A stretch of DNA of 38,963 nucleotides from Myxococcota bacterium (GCA_020629955.1 JAHDCI010000029.1:1-38963), one strand, 5' to 3'. Shown: positions 7,069 to 16,234, counted from the stretch's first letter. Notes: generated by a model not told the origin, from the letters alone. Translations and numbers: made by a program.

Positions 7069-9738
7069 GTGCGTTTGGGACCCTACGAACTGCTAGAGCG
7101 AATTGGCGTCGGCGGAATGGCCGAGGTCTTCCGTGCGGTCCAGCGCGGTGAGCATGGGTTTGAGCGTTCGGTCGCAATCAAACGCATCCTCCCGGACCTC
7201 GCCGCCGACGGAGACTTCCTCGAGATGTTCATCGACGAGGCAAAGATTGCCGTGCAGGTGATGCACCCGAACGTCGCGCAAATTTACGATCTCGCCCGCG
7301 AAGGCGACGTCTATTATATCGCCCAAGAGTTTGTTCAAGGCCGCGATATGGGCGCGATCGTTGACCGCCACAAACGGGTCGGTCAACCGCTACCCATCCC
7401 ATTCGTGCTGCACGTCGGTGTGAAGATCTGCGAGGCACTTCAGCATGCGCACACCGCGACCGGGGGCGACGGGCGACCGCTCGGCCTAATCCACCGCGAC
7501 GTCTCCCCGAGCAACATCCTCGTCTCGTTCGAGGGCGCGGTAAAGGTCATCGATTTCGGCCTCGCCAAAGCGGCCGGGCGCAGAGTCTCGACGGAATCTG
7601 GCGTTGTGAAAGGCAAGCTCGCCTATCTCTCCGCCGAACAAGCGCGAGGGGAGGAGATCGACAGCCGAAGTGATATCTTCTCGCTCGGAACCTGCCTCTT
7701 CGAGTGGCTCACAGGACAGCGACTCTTTTTGCGCAACAGCGATCCCGCGACGGTCATGGCGGTGCAAAAGGCGGAGGTCCCACCATTGCGCGCGATCCGC
7801 TCGGATATTCACCCCGAGTTGCAGACGATTATCATGAACGCGCTGCAGTCGGACCCGAACCGGCGATACCAACGCGCGGCAGACCTTCAGGAGGCGCTGC
7901 ACGCGTTTTCCTATCGCGCGCGGATGCCACTTCGACGTCGAGACGCCGCGCAATACATGCAGTCGGTCTTTCCCGAGATCGTCGCGCAGATTCGCGAGAA
8001 GGCCCGCGCGGAATCGATGCGTGCACCACCGCAGCCGAAGCGCACGCTCTCGAAACCTGTCCCGCACGGGCCCTCAGGTCCGCCGCGCTCCGAGGCAGCG
8101 AGTCGCCCCGCGCCCCCGGCGCCGGCCCCGACAAATCGTCCACGTCCCCGACCGATGGATTCGGAGTCTCCGATCGCGATCGAAGATTTGGCCGAACTCG
8201 AGGATTCGCCGCCGGCGCCGCGCCCGACGTTCAGCCCGCCGGGGCGACCGCCGAGCCACGCTCCGATTCAACGTCACAATCAAGGCACGATGCCGCTCAT
8301 GAAGTCGGCGCCAGCACGCCGAGTGCCAATGCAGCCGAGTCAGCCTCCCCTTCGACAGTCTGCAGCTCCAAAGCTCGAGTTCGAGGCCGAGACCACAAAC
8401 CACTTCGAGGCCGCCGAGCCGAAGGCAGGGTCAGGGGTCCGGCCTGAGGTCGCGGGCGCCGAGTTCGGTGACTTCGATTTCGACGATCAGACGGTGATGT
8501 TCTCTCGGGATCGCGGAGATATCTCGGCGATGTTGGAAAGCTTGGAGCAGCCGCCTGCGGAGGAGGAAGATGACGTCGACTCCACCCGTGCCCTGCGGCG
8601 TTCGCCAGAGCTTCTCGCACCCCCCACCGGCGCGGCGCCCTTTACGCCAGAACCCGAGCCACCGACGGGGGAATTCACCACCAGCCCACCGGTCGAACCG
8701 AAACCGAGCAACTCGTTCGCCAGCACGTGGTCGGCGAGAGAAAAGAGCGCCGAAGAACCGGTTCGGAAGGGCAATGGACTGCAGACGACGCCGAGCGCCG
8801 TTCCCTTCGAGGATCCGGTCAACACGCTGATGAGCCCCTCGGCGCAGACCGATGATTTCGAAGACCGCACCATGTCGGTCCCCCAAGAAGCGGTTCGGCT
8901 CGCCCTTCAAATGGCGGAAGAAATCCGCGCGGAACGGGACGCGCCGGAAGAACTCTTTTTCCTCGAGGAAGAGGAAGATACCGCGCTCCCACGAAGCCAA
9001 TCGAGTCTGGCGCCGGTGCCGATCGTGGAGGATTCCGAAGCGCCGCTCGACGATCTCCGACTACCGCCAGATTCGGCGCCCTTCGAGGAAGATCTCCATA
9101 CGATCGCGATGGCCCCTGGGGAAGACTGGGCGGCCTTCCTACGCGCTGCGGAATCCAAGGTCGAAGAGCCTGAAGAATCCGATTCTCAATTTTCGGTCTC
9201 CCCGTTCGAGGAATCGAATCTTGACGCCTTCCCTCCGGCGGCAGATTTGGCCCCGGTCGAATCCTTCGCCTCCGCCTTCGAGCAAGGCGGCGCGACGTCC
9301 GCTGGAGCAGAGGTCGTCTTTAACGACGCGACTTCCGATGGCTCGGAGGCCATCTTTGACGACGCAACGCCGATTCGATCCGAAATCCCGCCGGAAATCT
9401 CCGCCCAGCTGCGAGCGGGTCTGGAGGAAGCGATCCAGAGCGGAACCGGAGCGGGCATCGTCACGCCAGAGTTCGAAGACGCCACGGGACCGGTGCAAGA
9501 GCCTTCGGTCTTGACGAGCTTCGAGCCTCCGGCGAAAACGCCGCTTCCTCCCGAGCCGACCCCGGTGACCTCCGTGGAGATCGACTCGGAATCGGAATCT
9601 GAGATTGAGCGACGGCTCTTCGAGATGATGTCCGAGCCGCCTCCGGAAGACGAACCTCAAGACAGCCTCGATGGGCAGCTTGATTCGATCTTCGGAGGCT
9701 TCGACGGCGAGGATACCAACCCCGACCACCAGGGATGA
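7069..9738 (+). CDS. Serine/threonine protein kinase with long acidic tail
   Basis: The product is 889 residues. A eukaryotic-type kinase domain fills about residues 1-275: glycine loop IGVGGMAEVF, VAIK with the ATP-binding Lys38, alpha-C Glu57, catalytic loop HRDVSPSN with Asp144, and metal-binding DFG at 162-164. All key residues are present, so it should be active. The remaining 600 or so residues are low-complexity, rich in Pro, Glu, Asp and Ser, with repeated acidic phrases such as PPAEEEDD and FNDATSDGSEAIFDDATP. There is no membrane segment, unlike PknB-type receptors, so it is likely cytosolic. GTG 7069 is chosen because the domain begins at once; the nearby ATG at 7059 is out of frame. 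The next gene overlaps the stop by four bases (ATGA), so the coiled-coil protein is a likely partner or substrate. Confidence 0.92.
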   Translation: MRLGPYELLERIGVGGMAEVFRAVQRGEHGFERSVAIKRILPDLAADGDFLEMFIDEAKIAVQVMHPNVAQIYDLAREGDVYYIAQEFVQGRDMGAIVDRHKRVGQPLPIPFVLHVGVKICEALQHAHTATGGDGRPLGLIHRDVSPSNILVSFEGAVKVIDFGLAKAAGRRVSTESGVVKGKLAYLSAEQARGEEIDSRSDIFSLGTCLFEWLTGQRLFLRNSDPATVMAVQKAEVPPLRAIRSDIHPELQTIIMNALQSDPNRRYQRAADLQEALHAFSYRARMPLRRRDAAQYMQSVFPEIVAQIREKARAESMRAPPQPKRTLSKPVPHGPSGPPRSEAASRPAPPAPAPTNRPRPRPMDSESPIAIEDLAELEDSPPAPRPTFSPPGRPPSHAPIQRHNQGTMPLMKSAPARRVPMQPSQPPLRQSAAPKLEFEAETTNHFEAAEPKAGSGVRPEVAGAEFGDFDFDDQTVMFSRDRGDISAMLESLEQPPAEEEDDVDSTRALRRSPELLAPPTGAAPFTPEPEPPTGEFTTSPPVEPKPSNSFASTWSAREKSAEEPVRKGNGLQTTPSAVPFEDPVNTLMSPSAQTDDFEDRTMSVPQEAVRLALQMAEEIRAERDAPEELFFLEEEEDTALPRSQSSLAPVPIVEDSEAPLDDLRLPPDSAPFEEDLHTIAMAPGEDWAAFLRAAESKVEEPEESDSQFSVSPFEESNLDAFPPAADLAPVESFASAFEQGGATSAGAEVVFNDATSDGSEAIFDDATPIRSEIPPEISAQLRAGLEEAIQSGTGAGIVTPEFEDATGPVQEPSVLTSFEPPAKTPLPPEPTPVTSVEIDSESESEIERRLFEMMSEPPPEDEPQDSLDGQLDSIFGGFDGEDTNPDHQG

Positions 9739-10193
9739 GTGACTATCCGCTCGAAGCCCTCACTCAGCTTCGTGAGCAAGCGCTAGAGGACGCGCGGCAA
9801 GAACTGACTGCGGCCTGGGAAGCCCACCGAAGCGCGGAGACGAAGCTTCGCGAGATCCGCGAAACCCTCCGCGCGCATCAAGCCAAGAGCGCCGAAATGC
9901 GGCGCGCATGGTCTGAAGCGCCTGGCAGAAGTATCGAGTCGATCCTTCGGGAAGACGACTACCTCAGCGCCAGGAACGCCGACGAGAAGAAGCTCCGCGA
10001 GCGCGAAACCTTGGCATCAAAAGACCTTCGAGCAGCGACCGAGTCTCTGAGCGCCGCACAAGAGGCACTCCAAGAAGCTCAGCAAGAGCGAAAGGTCGTG
10101 AGCAAACACGAAGAACGTTGGCTCGCCGAACGCGCTCAGAAGGAAAGCCGGCGGCGCGAAGCCGAGGCAGACGAACTCGCACAGCGAAAGTGA
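9735..10193 (+). CDS. FliJ/YscO-like coiled-coil protein
   Basis: The 152-residue product is almost entirely charged helix and should form a long antiparallel coiled coil. Length, composition and the C-terminal pattern (…ESRRREAEADELAQRK) resemble FliJ/YscO, the central stalk proteins that couple the ATPase to the export gate of flagellar and type III secretion systems. That family typically ends with Glu/Arg-rich helix followed by a conserved Asp-Glu. The start codon overlaps the kinase stop (ATGA), implying translational coupling. No other secretion gene is in the window, so the assignment is an inference from shape and could instead be an unrelated coiled-coil partner of the kinase. Kinase genes next to type III-like secretion genes have been reported in myxobacteria. 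A strong terminator follows. Confidence 0.7.
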   Translation: MSDYPLEALTQLREQALEDARQELTAAWEAHRSAETKLREIRETLRAHQAKSAEMRRAWSEAPGRSIESILREDDYLSARNADEKKLRERETLASKDLRAATESLSAAQEALQEAQQERKVVSKHEERWLAERAQKESRRREAEADELAQRK

Positions 10194-10198
10194 CGGAA

Positions 10199-10232
10199 CG
10201 AAAAAGGCCCACCCGAAGGCAGGCCTTTTTCG
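10199..10232. terminator. Bidirectional intrinsic terminator
   Basis: A perfect inverted repeat, CGAAAAAGGCC and GGCCTTTTTCG, flanks a 12-base loop, giving a G+C stem with an A-run on one side and a T-run on the other. It sits between convergent genes ending at 10193 (plus) and 10246 (minus) and should terminate both. Confidence 0.9.
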
Positions 10233-10245
10233 ACTACGGTCGCGC

Positions 10246-12375
10246 CTAGAAGACCTGCACCGCCGGCGGAACGATGAAGACCACCTCACGCTCATCGAGC
10301 GGGGTAAAGCCATCACCGAGGACGTTCACCGTCGCGCGGAAGACCTGCGGCTCAAGCGTCTGCTCCACCGTAACGTTCTCGCGCACGATGACGTCGAAGC
10401 AAACGCGGTCACCCGGGTCGACCTCGCGGAAGGTATCGGGGAACGTATCGGCATCGGTGTCTTCGCCAGCGCGCGGCGCGCACATGCGGCCGGCGTCGCC
10501 ATCTTCGTTCGCTTCGATGCGATCGAGGAATGCCTCCGCCGTGTTGACCGCATCCGTGTCGTCGTCTTCGAAGACCGTCGAGACATCGATCGGCGTGGCG
10601 ATCAGATCGCGGATCTGGTCCACGATCGTGCTCGCAAGCGCGGCATCACCACCGCTATAGGTGGTGACGAAAGGTTCGCCGGCGGAGTCGACGGAGTCGA
10701 CATCGATGCCGAACTGACGCATATGCGCGATGCCGCCCGTGCCCTGACCGATGCCGATGAAGCGCATATTCTCCGCCGAGAACGCCGCCACAACATCCGC
10801 GTACTGCGGCTCTCCAGCGATCTCGGTGTAGGGATTCGAATCGCCCGGGCCGTTATGCCAGGGCACGTCGGTCACCATGATGACGATCGGAACCGCGGTC
10901 TCGCGGAAACACGCATAGCCAAAGGTGCCGGCCGGGCAGCCTGCGCGATCTCCAACGCTTGAGCGCGGAAGACCAGAGCCGGTCGCCAGGGCGTGAAGCG
11001 CAGAGCCGTGGGATTCGGGCGTGTCACGACCGCCAGAAGCGCGGTACATACTGGTCGCCATTTGCGCCGCCATGAAGTCGCCCGTGATGTCCTGGAAGTT
11101 GTTGAAGGGCTGATCCGACGAACCACCGTAGGGGGAAACGGGGTAATCGCGGAACTCACCAACGCCGAAGTGGGTGTCCGGAATCTCTTCGACGATGGAC
11201 GGAATCAACGAGGCTCGAATCGCGTTCTGAAGCGCGGTGATCGAACCACTCATCGAGCCGGTCGTGTCCATCAAGAAATAGACGTCCGCGATTTGGATAT
11301 CCGTCGCGAAGTCGAGGATATCGCGGGGAGGCTCTGGGTCGTCCATAAAGGGCATGATGAACGCAAAGTCGCCTCGAGACGCAGGGTTATCGCCGGCAGC
11401 ACTCGGGTCGGTTCCAGAAGCCACCTCTACGAGGTCGCTCGCGCCGTCGCCGTCGCTATCGGTCAAGAGCGGGTCGGTGCCTTCGGCAATCTCGCTTGCG
11501 TCGACCAGTCCATCACCATCGGAGTCGAGGTCGATATAGTCTGGGGCACCGTCCCCGTCGGTGTCGACCGGCGGCGTCGCTGGGTCGTCATCGCCCGCTT
11601 CCATCGCATCGCTCAGACCGTCATCGTCGCTATCGGCATCTCGACGGTTCGGGATCTCGTCGCCATCGGAGTCAACGATGTCCTCGTCGCGATCGCTGAT
11701 CGTATCGCCGTCGGAATCCGCGTCCATATGATCTGGCGAACCATCGCCATCGGAATCCGCCGGAGATGCGGGATCGTCGCCGATCTCTTCCACGTCGCGA
11801 ATGCCGTCGCCGTCGTTGTCGATGTCAGCGTAATCGGGCGTTCCATCCTCATCGAAGTCACCGGTCGACTCATCCCCATCGTCGATGCCGTTTCCGTCGG
11901 AGTCGCCATCTGCGAAGTTCGGGGTGCCATCACCATCGGAGTCTGCGGGCGCGCTACAGTCCTCGCCCGAGAACTCATCCGCATCCGGGATGCCATCACC
12001 ATCGCTGTCGTCATCGAGATAGTCAGGCGTGCCGTCGCCGTCCGTATCGCGCGTCGGGGCGCGCTCAAAACGATCGGTGATTCCGTCGCCGTCCGTGTCC
12101 TGGCAGGGGTCGGGTGGAACGTCGGGCTCGGCGTCCATGCCGGCGTCCATCTCGCCGCCGTCGTCTCCGCCGCCGGCGTCCATCTCACCGCCGCCGTCTT
12201 CACCGCCACCCGCGTCGTCCATGCCGGCGTCCATTTCCCCGCCGCCGTCACCGCCGCCACTGTCGTTTGTTCCTCCGTCGGCAACGCCAGAGTCCATGCC
12301 CCCGTCGTCGTCACCGCCGCAAGCGACACCAAAACTCAGGGCACAAATCAAAGCCCAACCAATCGACCATCTCAT
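10246..12375 (-). CDS. TSP3-repeat and VWA-domain lipoprotein
   Basis: The product is 709 residues from ATG 12375, chosen because it opens a lipoprotein signal peptide (lipobox GVAC, Cys19) and has GGGAG seven bases upstream; the frame is open 51 codons further. Residues 20-90 are a Gly/Asp/Met linker with repeats of GGGEMDAG type. About residues 91-325 are an array of thrombospondin type-3 calcium-binding repeats (DTDGDGTPDY, DSDGDGIPDADE). A von Willebrand A domain starts at about 365, with a MIDAS motif DTTGS (Asp370, Thr372, Ser374) preceded by DVYFLM. The C-terminal hundred residues are a beta-rich domain with paired cysteines. It should be an outer-membrane lipoprotein with a Ca-stiffened stalk presenting a metal-dependent adhesion-type domain. 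Family knowledge supports calcium and ligand binding; the ligand is unknown. Confidence 0.9.
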   Translation of the reverse strand: MRWSIGWALICALSFGVACGGDDDGGMDSGVADGGTNDSGGGDGGGEMDAGMDDAGGGEDGGGEMDAGGGDDGGEMDAGMDAEPDVPPDPCQDTDGDGITDRFERAPTRDTDGDGTPDYLDDDSDGDGIPDADEFSGEDCSAPADSDGDGTPNFADGDSDGNGIDDGDESTGDFDEDGTPDYADIDNDGDGIRDVEEIGDDPASPADSDGDGSPDHMDADSDGDTISDRDEDIVDSDGDEIPNRRDADSDDDGLSDAMEAGDDDPATPPVDTDGDGAPDYIDLDSDGDGLVDASEIAEGTDPLLTDSDGDGASDLVEVASGTDPSAAGDNPASRGDFAFIMPFMDDPEPPRDILDFATDIQIADVYFLMDTTGSMSGSITALQNAIRASLIPSIVEEIPDTHFGVGEFRDYPVSPYGGSSDQPFNNFQDITGDFMAAQMATSMYRASGGRDTPESHGSALHALATGSGLPRSSVGDRAGCPAGTFGYACFRETAVPIVIMVTDVPWHNGPGDSNPYTEIAGEPQYADVVAAFSAENMRFIGIGQGTGGIAHMRQFGIDVDSVDSAGEPFVTTYSGGDAALASTIVDQIRDLIATPIDVSTVFEDDDTDAVNTAEAFLDRIEANEDGDAGRMCAPRAGEDTDADTFPDTFREVDPGDRVCFDVIVRENVTVEQTLEPQVFRATVNVLGDGFTPLDEREVVFIVPPAVQVF
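11401..12105 (-). repeat. Thrombospondin type-3 repeat array
   Basis: About a dozen degenerate 18-24 codon units of the form D-x-D-G-D-G-x-x-D make up this part of the VWA lipoprotein gene. Spacing alternates between short units (DADSDGDTISDRD) and longer ones with acidic insertions. The nucleotide sequence repeats too, with phrases like GTCGCCATCGGAGTC recurring on the plus strand, so unit number could vary by recombination. Confidence 0.8.
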
Positions 12376-12584
12376 TCGATGTCTCCCAACTCTCTCACTC
12401 ATCCTCAATCTCAGCGAAGAAAGCTTCTCCCGAGCTCTCTCCGATGAGCGGCCAAAGCAAGACATGTCTTCGCCCCACGCGCTGCGACCGATCTCAAGAA
12501 TACCGCAAGAAGGGGCAAAGCTGAGCATCGATTCTCAGCAGGAGAATACTTTTTCGGTCGACCGAGGTCGTGTCGGAGTGAATC
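12376..12584. other. Intergenic region between argB and the VWA lipoprotein gene
   Basis: This 209-base stretch should hold the promoter of the VWA lipoprotein gene and the end of the argF-argB transcript. A small perfect hairpin, ATTCTC and GAGAAT around a 5-base loop (12531-12547), and the palindrome TCGGTCGACCGA lie close to the argB stop; neither has a clear U-run in the direction of argB transcription. No convincing -35/-10 pair was found. Confidence 0.4.
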
Positions 12585-13463
12585 CTACTTGTCCGTTCGA
12601 AGCAGGGTGCCGACGCCTTCGTCGGTAAAGAGTTCGAGCAAGGTGGCGTGCCGCATTCGGCCATCGAGAATATGGGCCTGCTTCACCCCGCCACGTAATG
12701 CGTCGAGCGCACAGTCGACCTTCGGAATCATCCCTCCAGCGATGATTCCCTTTTCTTTTAGCCCTTCCACTTCGGACTCCGTCAGCGCGCTCTCGATCGT
12801 ATCGGAGGCACCACGAACGCCCTCGACGTCGGTCATAAGAACGAGCTTCTCCGCCTCAAGCGCCTTTGCGATCGCCCCCGCGGCGGTATCCGCATTCACG
12901 TTCAGCGACCGGCCTTCTTCATCGATCGCGATCGGCGCAATGATGGGGAGAAAGCCAGCGTCCGAGAGGCGTCGTACAATCTCCGGATTGACCGAGGAGA
13001 TCTCACCAACCCGGCCGAGGTCGACCATGTCGCCGGCACGGGATTCAAAGGGCGCAACCTTGGTGGCGCGCATGAACGCATCGTCATGACCGGTCAGCCC
13101 AATCGAGCGACCGCCATGCTTTGCAACCAGTGAAACAATCTCCGCATTGATCGCCCCGCCGAGGACCATTTCCACAACGCGCATGGTCTCGTCGCTGGTG
13201 ACGCGAAGTCCGTCGACGCGCTCGCTTACGACGCCGAGGTCGTTCAGAAGAGCGTCGATCTGCGGTCCGCCGCCGTGCACGACGACAGGGTGAATCCCGA
13301 CGTATTTCAGCATCACGACATCGCGGGCGAAGCTCTCCCGCAGCTCCGCGTCACGCATCGCATGACCGCCATATTTTAAGACAAAGGTCTTGCCCCGAAA
13401 GCGCCGAATGTAGGGAAGCGCTTCGTGGAGGATCGAGGCTTTTTCCGTCGCGAGGTTGGTCAC
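12585..13463 (-). CDS. argB: Acetylglutamate kinase
   Basis: ArgB phosphorylates N-acetylglutamate, the second step of arginine synthesis. The 292-residue product has the family's length and motifs: the nucleotide-binding KYGGHAM near residue 30, VVHGGGPQI near 62, GLRVTSDETMRVVEMVL, the GLTGHD segment, and a C-terminal GGMIPKV. I chose GTG 13463 over a TTG ten codons upstream. GTG gives the usual N-terminus (VTNLATEKASILHEALPYI), follows GGAGGT by about 10 bases, and leaves a 4-base gap after argF; the TTG would overlap argF by 26 bases. It is co-transcribed with argF. No feedback-regulation N-terminal helix is obvious, but I cannot exclude arginine sensitivity. Confidence 0.95.
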   Translation of the reverse strand: MTNLATEKASILHEALPYIRRFRGKTFVLKYGGHAMRDAELRESFARDVVMLKYVGIHPVVVHGGGPQIDALLNDLGVVSERVDGLRVTSDETMRVVEMVLGGAINAEIVSLVAKHGGRSIGLTGHDDAFMRATKVAPFESRAGDMVDLGRVGEISSVNPEIVRRLSDAGFLPIIAPIAIDEEGRSLNVNADTAAGAIAKALEAEKLVLMTDVEGVRGASDTIESALTESEVEGLKEKGIIAGGMIPKVDCALDALRGGVKQAHILDGRMRHATLLELFTDEGVGTLLRTDK

Positions 13464-13467
13464 TGGC

Positions 13468-14370
13468 TCAGAGACCTCCCGCCAGAAGTTCAAGCAATGC
13501 CTTCTGCGCGTGCAGTCGATTTTCCGCTTCTGCCCAAACCCGGCTCTGCGCGCTGTCCATCACGGATGCGCTCACCTCTTCGCCGCGGTGCGCCGGCAAG
13601 CAGTGGAGGAAGATCGACTCGCTCTTTGCGTCGCGCATCAGCGCGTCATCGACGATAAAGCCATCAAAGGCCTTTTCGCGGATCGCCTGCTCTTCCTCTT
13701 GGCCCATGCTCGCCCAGACATCGGTGGTCACGACGTCGGCGCCAGAGGCGGCCTCTCGAGGATCGCGCGTCAGGTGAATCTCGGCACCCAGCGCGCGCGC
13801 CTTTGCGAGGATATTCGCATCCACGTCGTACCCTTCCGGCGACGCGATTGCGAGTGAGAAGCCGCCCCGTGCCGCAGCGAGCATCCAAGAGTGAGCCATG
13901 TTGTTCCCGTCGCCGATCCACGCCACGCGCAGCCCTTCAAGGCGACCGAACTCCGCGCGAATCGTCTGCATATCCGCGAGAAGCTGACAGGGGTGGTACT
14001 CATCGGTCAGCGCATTGATCACCGGGATCGACGACGCCTCGGCCATCTTCGTGACACGCTCATGGCCGAAGGTGCGATAGACGACGGCGTGCGCGTAGCC
14101 AGAGAGCATCTTCGCCGTGTCTTCGATCGGCTCGCCCCGCCCAAGCTGGGTGTGGGCGCTGATGAGGGTGCTCGGACGGGCACCGAGTTCATAGGCCCCA
14201 ACCTCGAAGGAGAGCCGCGTCCGCGTGCTGGCCTTCTCCAAAAGAATCACGACCGTCTGATGCTTGAGCGTCTCCCGCATCTTGCGGTCACGGCGATGCT
14301 CATCCGCACGGTCGAGCAGCGTTGTCAATTCGTCGGTCGTAATGTCTTCGAGAGTAAGAAAGTGACGCAT
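13468..14370 (-). CDS. argF: Ornithine carbamoyltransferase
   Basis: This enzyme makes citrulline from ornithine and carbamoyl phosphate. The 300-residue product carries the carbamoyl-phosphate loop STRTR (48-52), HPCQ (126-129), DVWASMGQ near 217, and HCLPAHRGEEV (256-266). The SMG and HCLP motifs mark ornithine rather than aspartate or N-acetylornithine carbamoyltransferase. The start ATG 14370 begins directly with the conserved RHFLTLEDIT and lacks a clear ribosome site, so the message may be leaderless. argB follows after 4 bases. The order argF-argB without argD between them differs from several related arg operons; the other arginine genes are outside the window. Confidence 0.96.
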   Translation of the reverse strand: MRHFLTLEDITTDELTTLLDRADEHRRDRKMRETLKHQTVVILLEKASTRTRLSFEVGAYELGARPSTLISAHTQLGRGEPIEDTAKMLSGYAHAVVYRTFGHERVTKMAEASSIPVINALTDEYHPCQLLADMQTIRAEFGRLEGLRVAWIGDGNNMAHSWMLAAARGGFSLAIASPEGYDVDANILAKARALGAEIHLTRDPREAASGADVVTTDVWASMGQEEEQAIREKAFDGFIVDDALMRDAKSESIFLHCLPAHRGEEVSASVMDSAQSRVWAEAENRLHAQKALLELLAGGL

Positions 14371-14530
14371 GAGGCGAAGCTACCGCAATCGTCGATCGAC
14401 GCAATGAGTCCATCCGGCGGTCATCGGTTCATCGTCGGCGGAATGAAATACCCTTGGGCACGAAATGGTCCGCTTCCCCGTGTCGCCTGCATCCGCGGTG
14501 TGGCATTCGTTTCTCTTGAACGCGGAGGCT

Positions 14531-16234
14531 CTACCTTCGAACGGAAAACTGCTGGGTCGCGTTATTCAGCGCGTCGCGCAATGTCTGAATGAGATTGTCA
14601 TCCTGGGTCTCGAGCGCACCGCGAAAGTCCGCAAGTAGCGCCCCGAAAATAAGCCGTTCCTCGCCGCGCAGCTCTTGATAAACAGCCTCCGCGCGGCTGA
14701 GTGCGGTCCGATTCGGAAGGCTCTCCCGCGGATGGAACTTCAGTTTCTCCATCGCTTCACGGGCCTTCTTGACCTGCGTCTCGCTCATCTGTCCGGGGTT
14801 TCGCTCAATGATCAGATGTTCTTTGCGACTCGATCCCGCGATGTTCATCTCGACCTCGATAATCCCGTTGAGATCGTAGCTAATGCGCACATCGACCGCG
14901 ACGTCGCCGGCCCGCTTTGGCGGCACCTTCATCGTGTATTCGCCGAGCTTTGTGTTCTCCTTGCAGGTCGAGTGCTCCCCCTGAAAGACTTCGATCAGGA
15001 TCTTCTTCTGGTTGTCGACCATGGTGAAGAAGCGCTCGACTCGGCTCGCCGGAATACAGGTCCCCCGCTCCAGAATCGGGGAGAAGAGGCCCGAAACCTC
15101 ACGCGTTCCAACAACGGCAGCCGAGGAGACTCCCACCGTGAACGGAGCGACGTCGGTCACAACCATATCGCTCACTTGGTCATCATCGATCTTGAGCGCA
15201 GCCTGAATGGCAGCGCCCATCGCGACGGCTTCGTCGGGCGGAAGAGACCGGAGGGGGAGGCGGTTAAAAAGCTTCGTGACGAGCTCACTCACTTCCCGCA
15301 TTCGAGTGGCGCCTCCAACCAGCAGTACCTCATCGATATCGTCGACTTGAAGCTCTGCGTCCCGAAGAGCACGAAGGATGGGAAGCCGCATTCGACCCAG
15401 GAGTTCCTGGTAGATGAGGGCGGTATTCGCCCGCGTAATCGTCCGCTCGATATCTCGACCATCAATATCGAAGACCGCGATCCGCGCTTGCTCCTGGTCG
15501 CCAAGTTGACGTTTCGCACGGTCACAAGCGACGCGGAGCCGGGCGCGATCAACCGCATTCAGATCCTTCAAACCCTCCGCATCTTCGACCCATTTGAGAA
15601 GCGCGTCACTGAAATCCTCCCCGCCAAGACGCGCGTCTCCAGCGGAGCTCTGAATCTCGACGACGCCGTCGACGATCTCAAGGACGGTGATATCGAAGGT
15701 GCCACCTCCAAGATCCAGGATAACGGCCTGAAGCTCACGCTCTCGCTCGTGGAGGCCGTAAGCAAGCGCTGCAGCCGTTGGCTCGTTGATGATTCGCTCG
15801 ACCTTGAGACCTGCGATCTTTGCTGCGTCGCGAGTCGCTTGGCGCTGCAGATCGCCGAAGTAGGCCGGAACCGTTACCACGGCCTCCTTGATCTTTTCAC
15901 CAAGCGTCGCCTCGGCGGCCTCGACAAGCTCTCGAAGCAAGATCGCGCTCAGCTCTTCCGGGCGGTAGCGCTTCTTGCCGAGCGAGAAACGTTTGTCCGT
16001 ACCCATATCTCGCTTGAAACGTTCCACCGTCCGCTCGGGGTGGGTCGTCGCTCGATCTCGTGCCGGACCTCCGACGAGGATATTGCCATCCTCATCCACG
16101 CTGACAGCGCTTGGGGTCAGGAGATTCCCGACGGAGTTTTCGAGAACTACCGGGCGACCGTTTCGCAGGATCGCAACCAAGCTGTTGGTTGTTCCCAGGT
16201 CAATCCCGACAGTGATTCCTTCTTCGGTTCTCAT
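14531..16234 (-). CDS. hscC: HscC-type Hsp70 chaperone
   Basis: The 567-residue product is an Hsp70 with the N-terminal phosphate-binding GIDLGTTNSLVAI (10-22), the VPAYFGDLQRQATRDAA connect segment, ILDLGGGTFDITVLE phosphate 2 motif and VGGATRMREV adenosine motif, then a substrate-binding beta domain and a short helical end. It is about 70 residues shorter than DnaK, matching the HscC (Hsc62) subfamily. It would bind clients in an ATP-dependent cycle driven by a J-domain partner. Exactly such a partner lies immediately upstream, 5 bases away, and the pair is clearly one operon. The start ATG 16234 is preceded by GGAGATA at good spacing. No nucleotide-exchange factor is encoded nearby. HscC in Escherichia coli has no essential role; client proteins here are unknown. 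Confidence 0.92.
   Translation of the reverse strand: MRTEEGITVGIDLGTTNSLVAILRNGRPVVLENSVGNLLTPSAVSVDEDGNILVGGPARDRATTHPERTVERFKRDMGTDKRFSLGKKRYRPEELSAILLRELVEAAEATLGEKIKEAVVTVPAYFGDLQRQATRDAAKIAGLKVERIINEPTAAALAYGLHERERELQAVILDLGGGTFDITVLEIVDGVVEIQSSAGDARLGGEDFSDALLKWVEDAEGLKDLNAVDRARLRVACDRAKRQLGDQEQARIAVFDIDGRDIERTITRANTALIYQELLGRMRLPILRALRDAELQVDDIDEVLLVGGATRMREVSELVTKLFNRLPLRSLPPDEAVAMGAAIQAALKIDDDQVSDMVVTDVAPFTVGVSSAAVVGTREVSGLFSPILERGTCIPASRVERFFTMVDNQKKILIEVFQGEHSTCKENTKLGEYTMKVPPKRAGDVAVDVRISYDLNGIIEVEMNIAGSSRKEHLIIERNPGQMSETQVKKAREAMEKLKFHPRESLPNRTALSRAEAVYQELRGEERLIFGALLADFRGALETQDDNLIQTLRDALNNATQQFSVRR

Noticed and set aside
10246..12375. The VWA lipoprotein as the missing partner of the MoxR ATPase
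   Set aside because: It is exported and lipidated and lies over 15 kb away, whereas MoxR partners are cytosolic and adjacent.
10993..12447. Plus-strand frame of 484 codons with repeats
   Set aside because: The repeats are the reverse complement of the TSP3 array; the real product is the lipoprotein.
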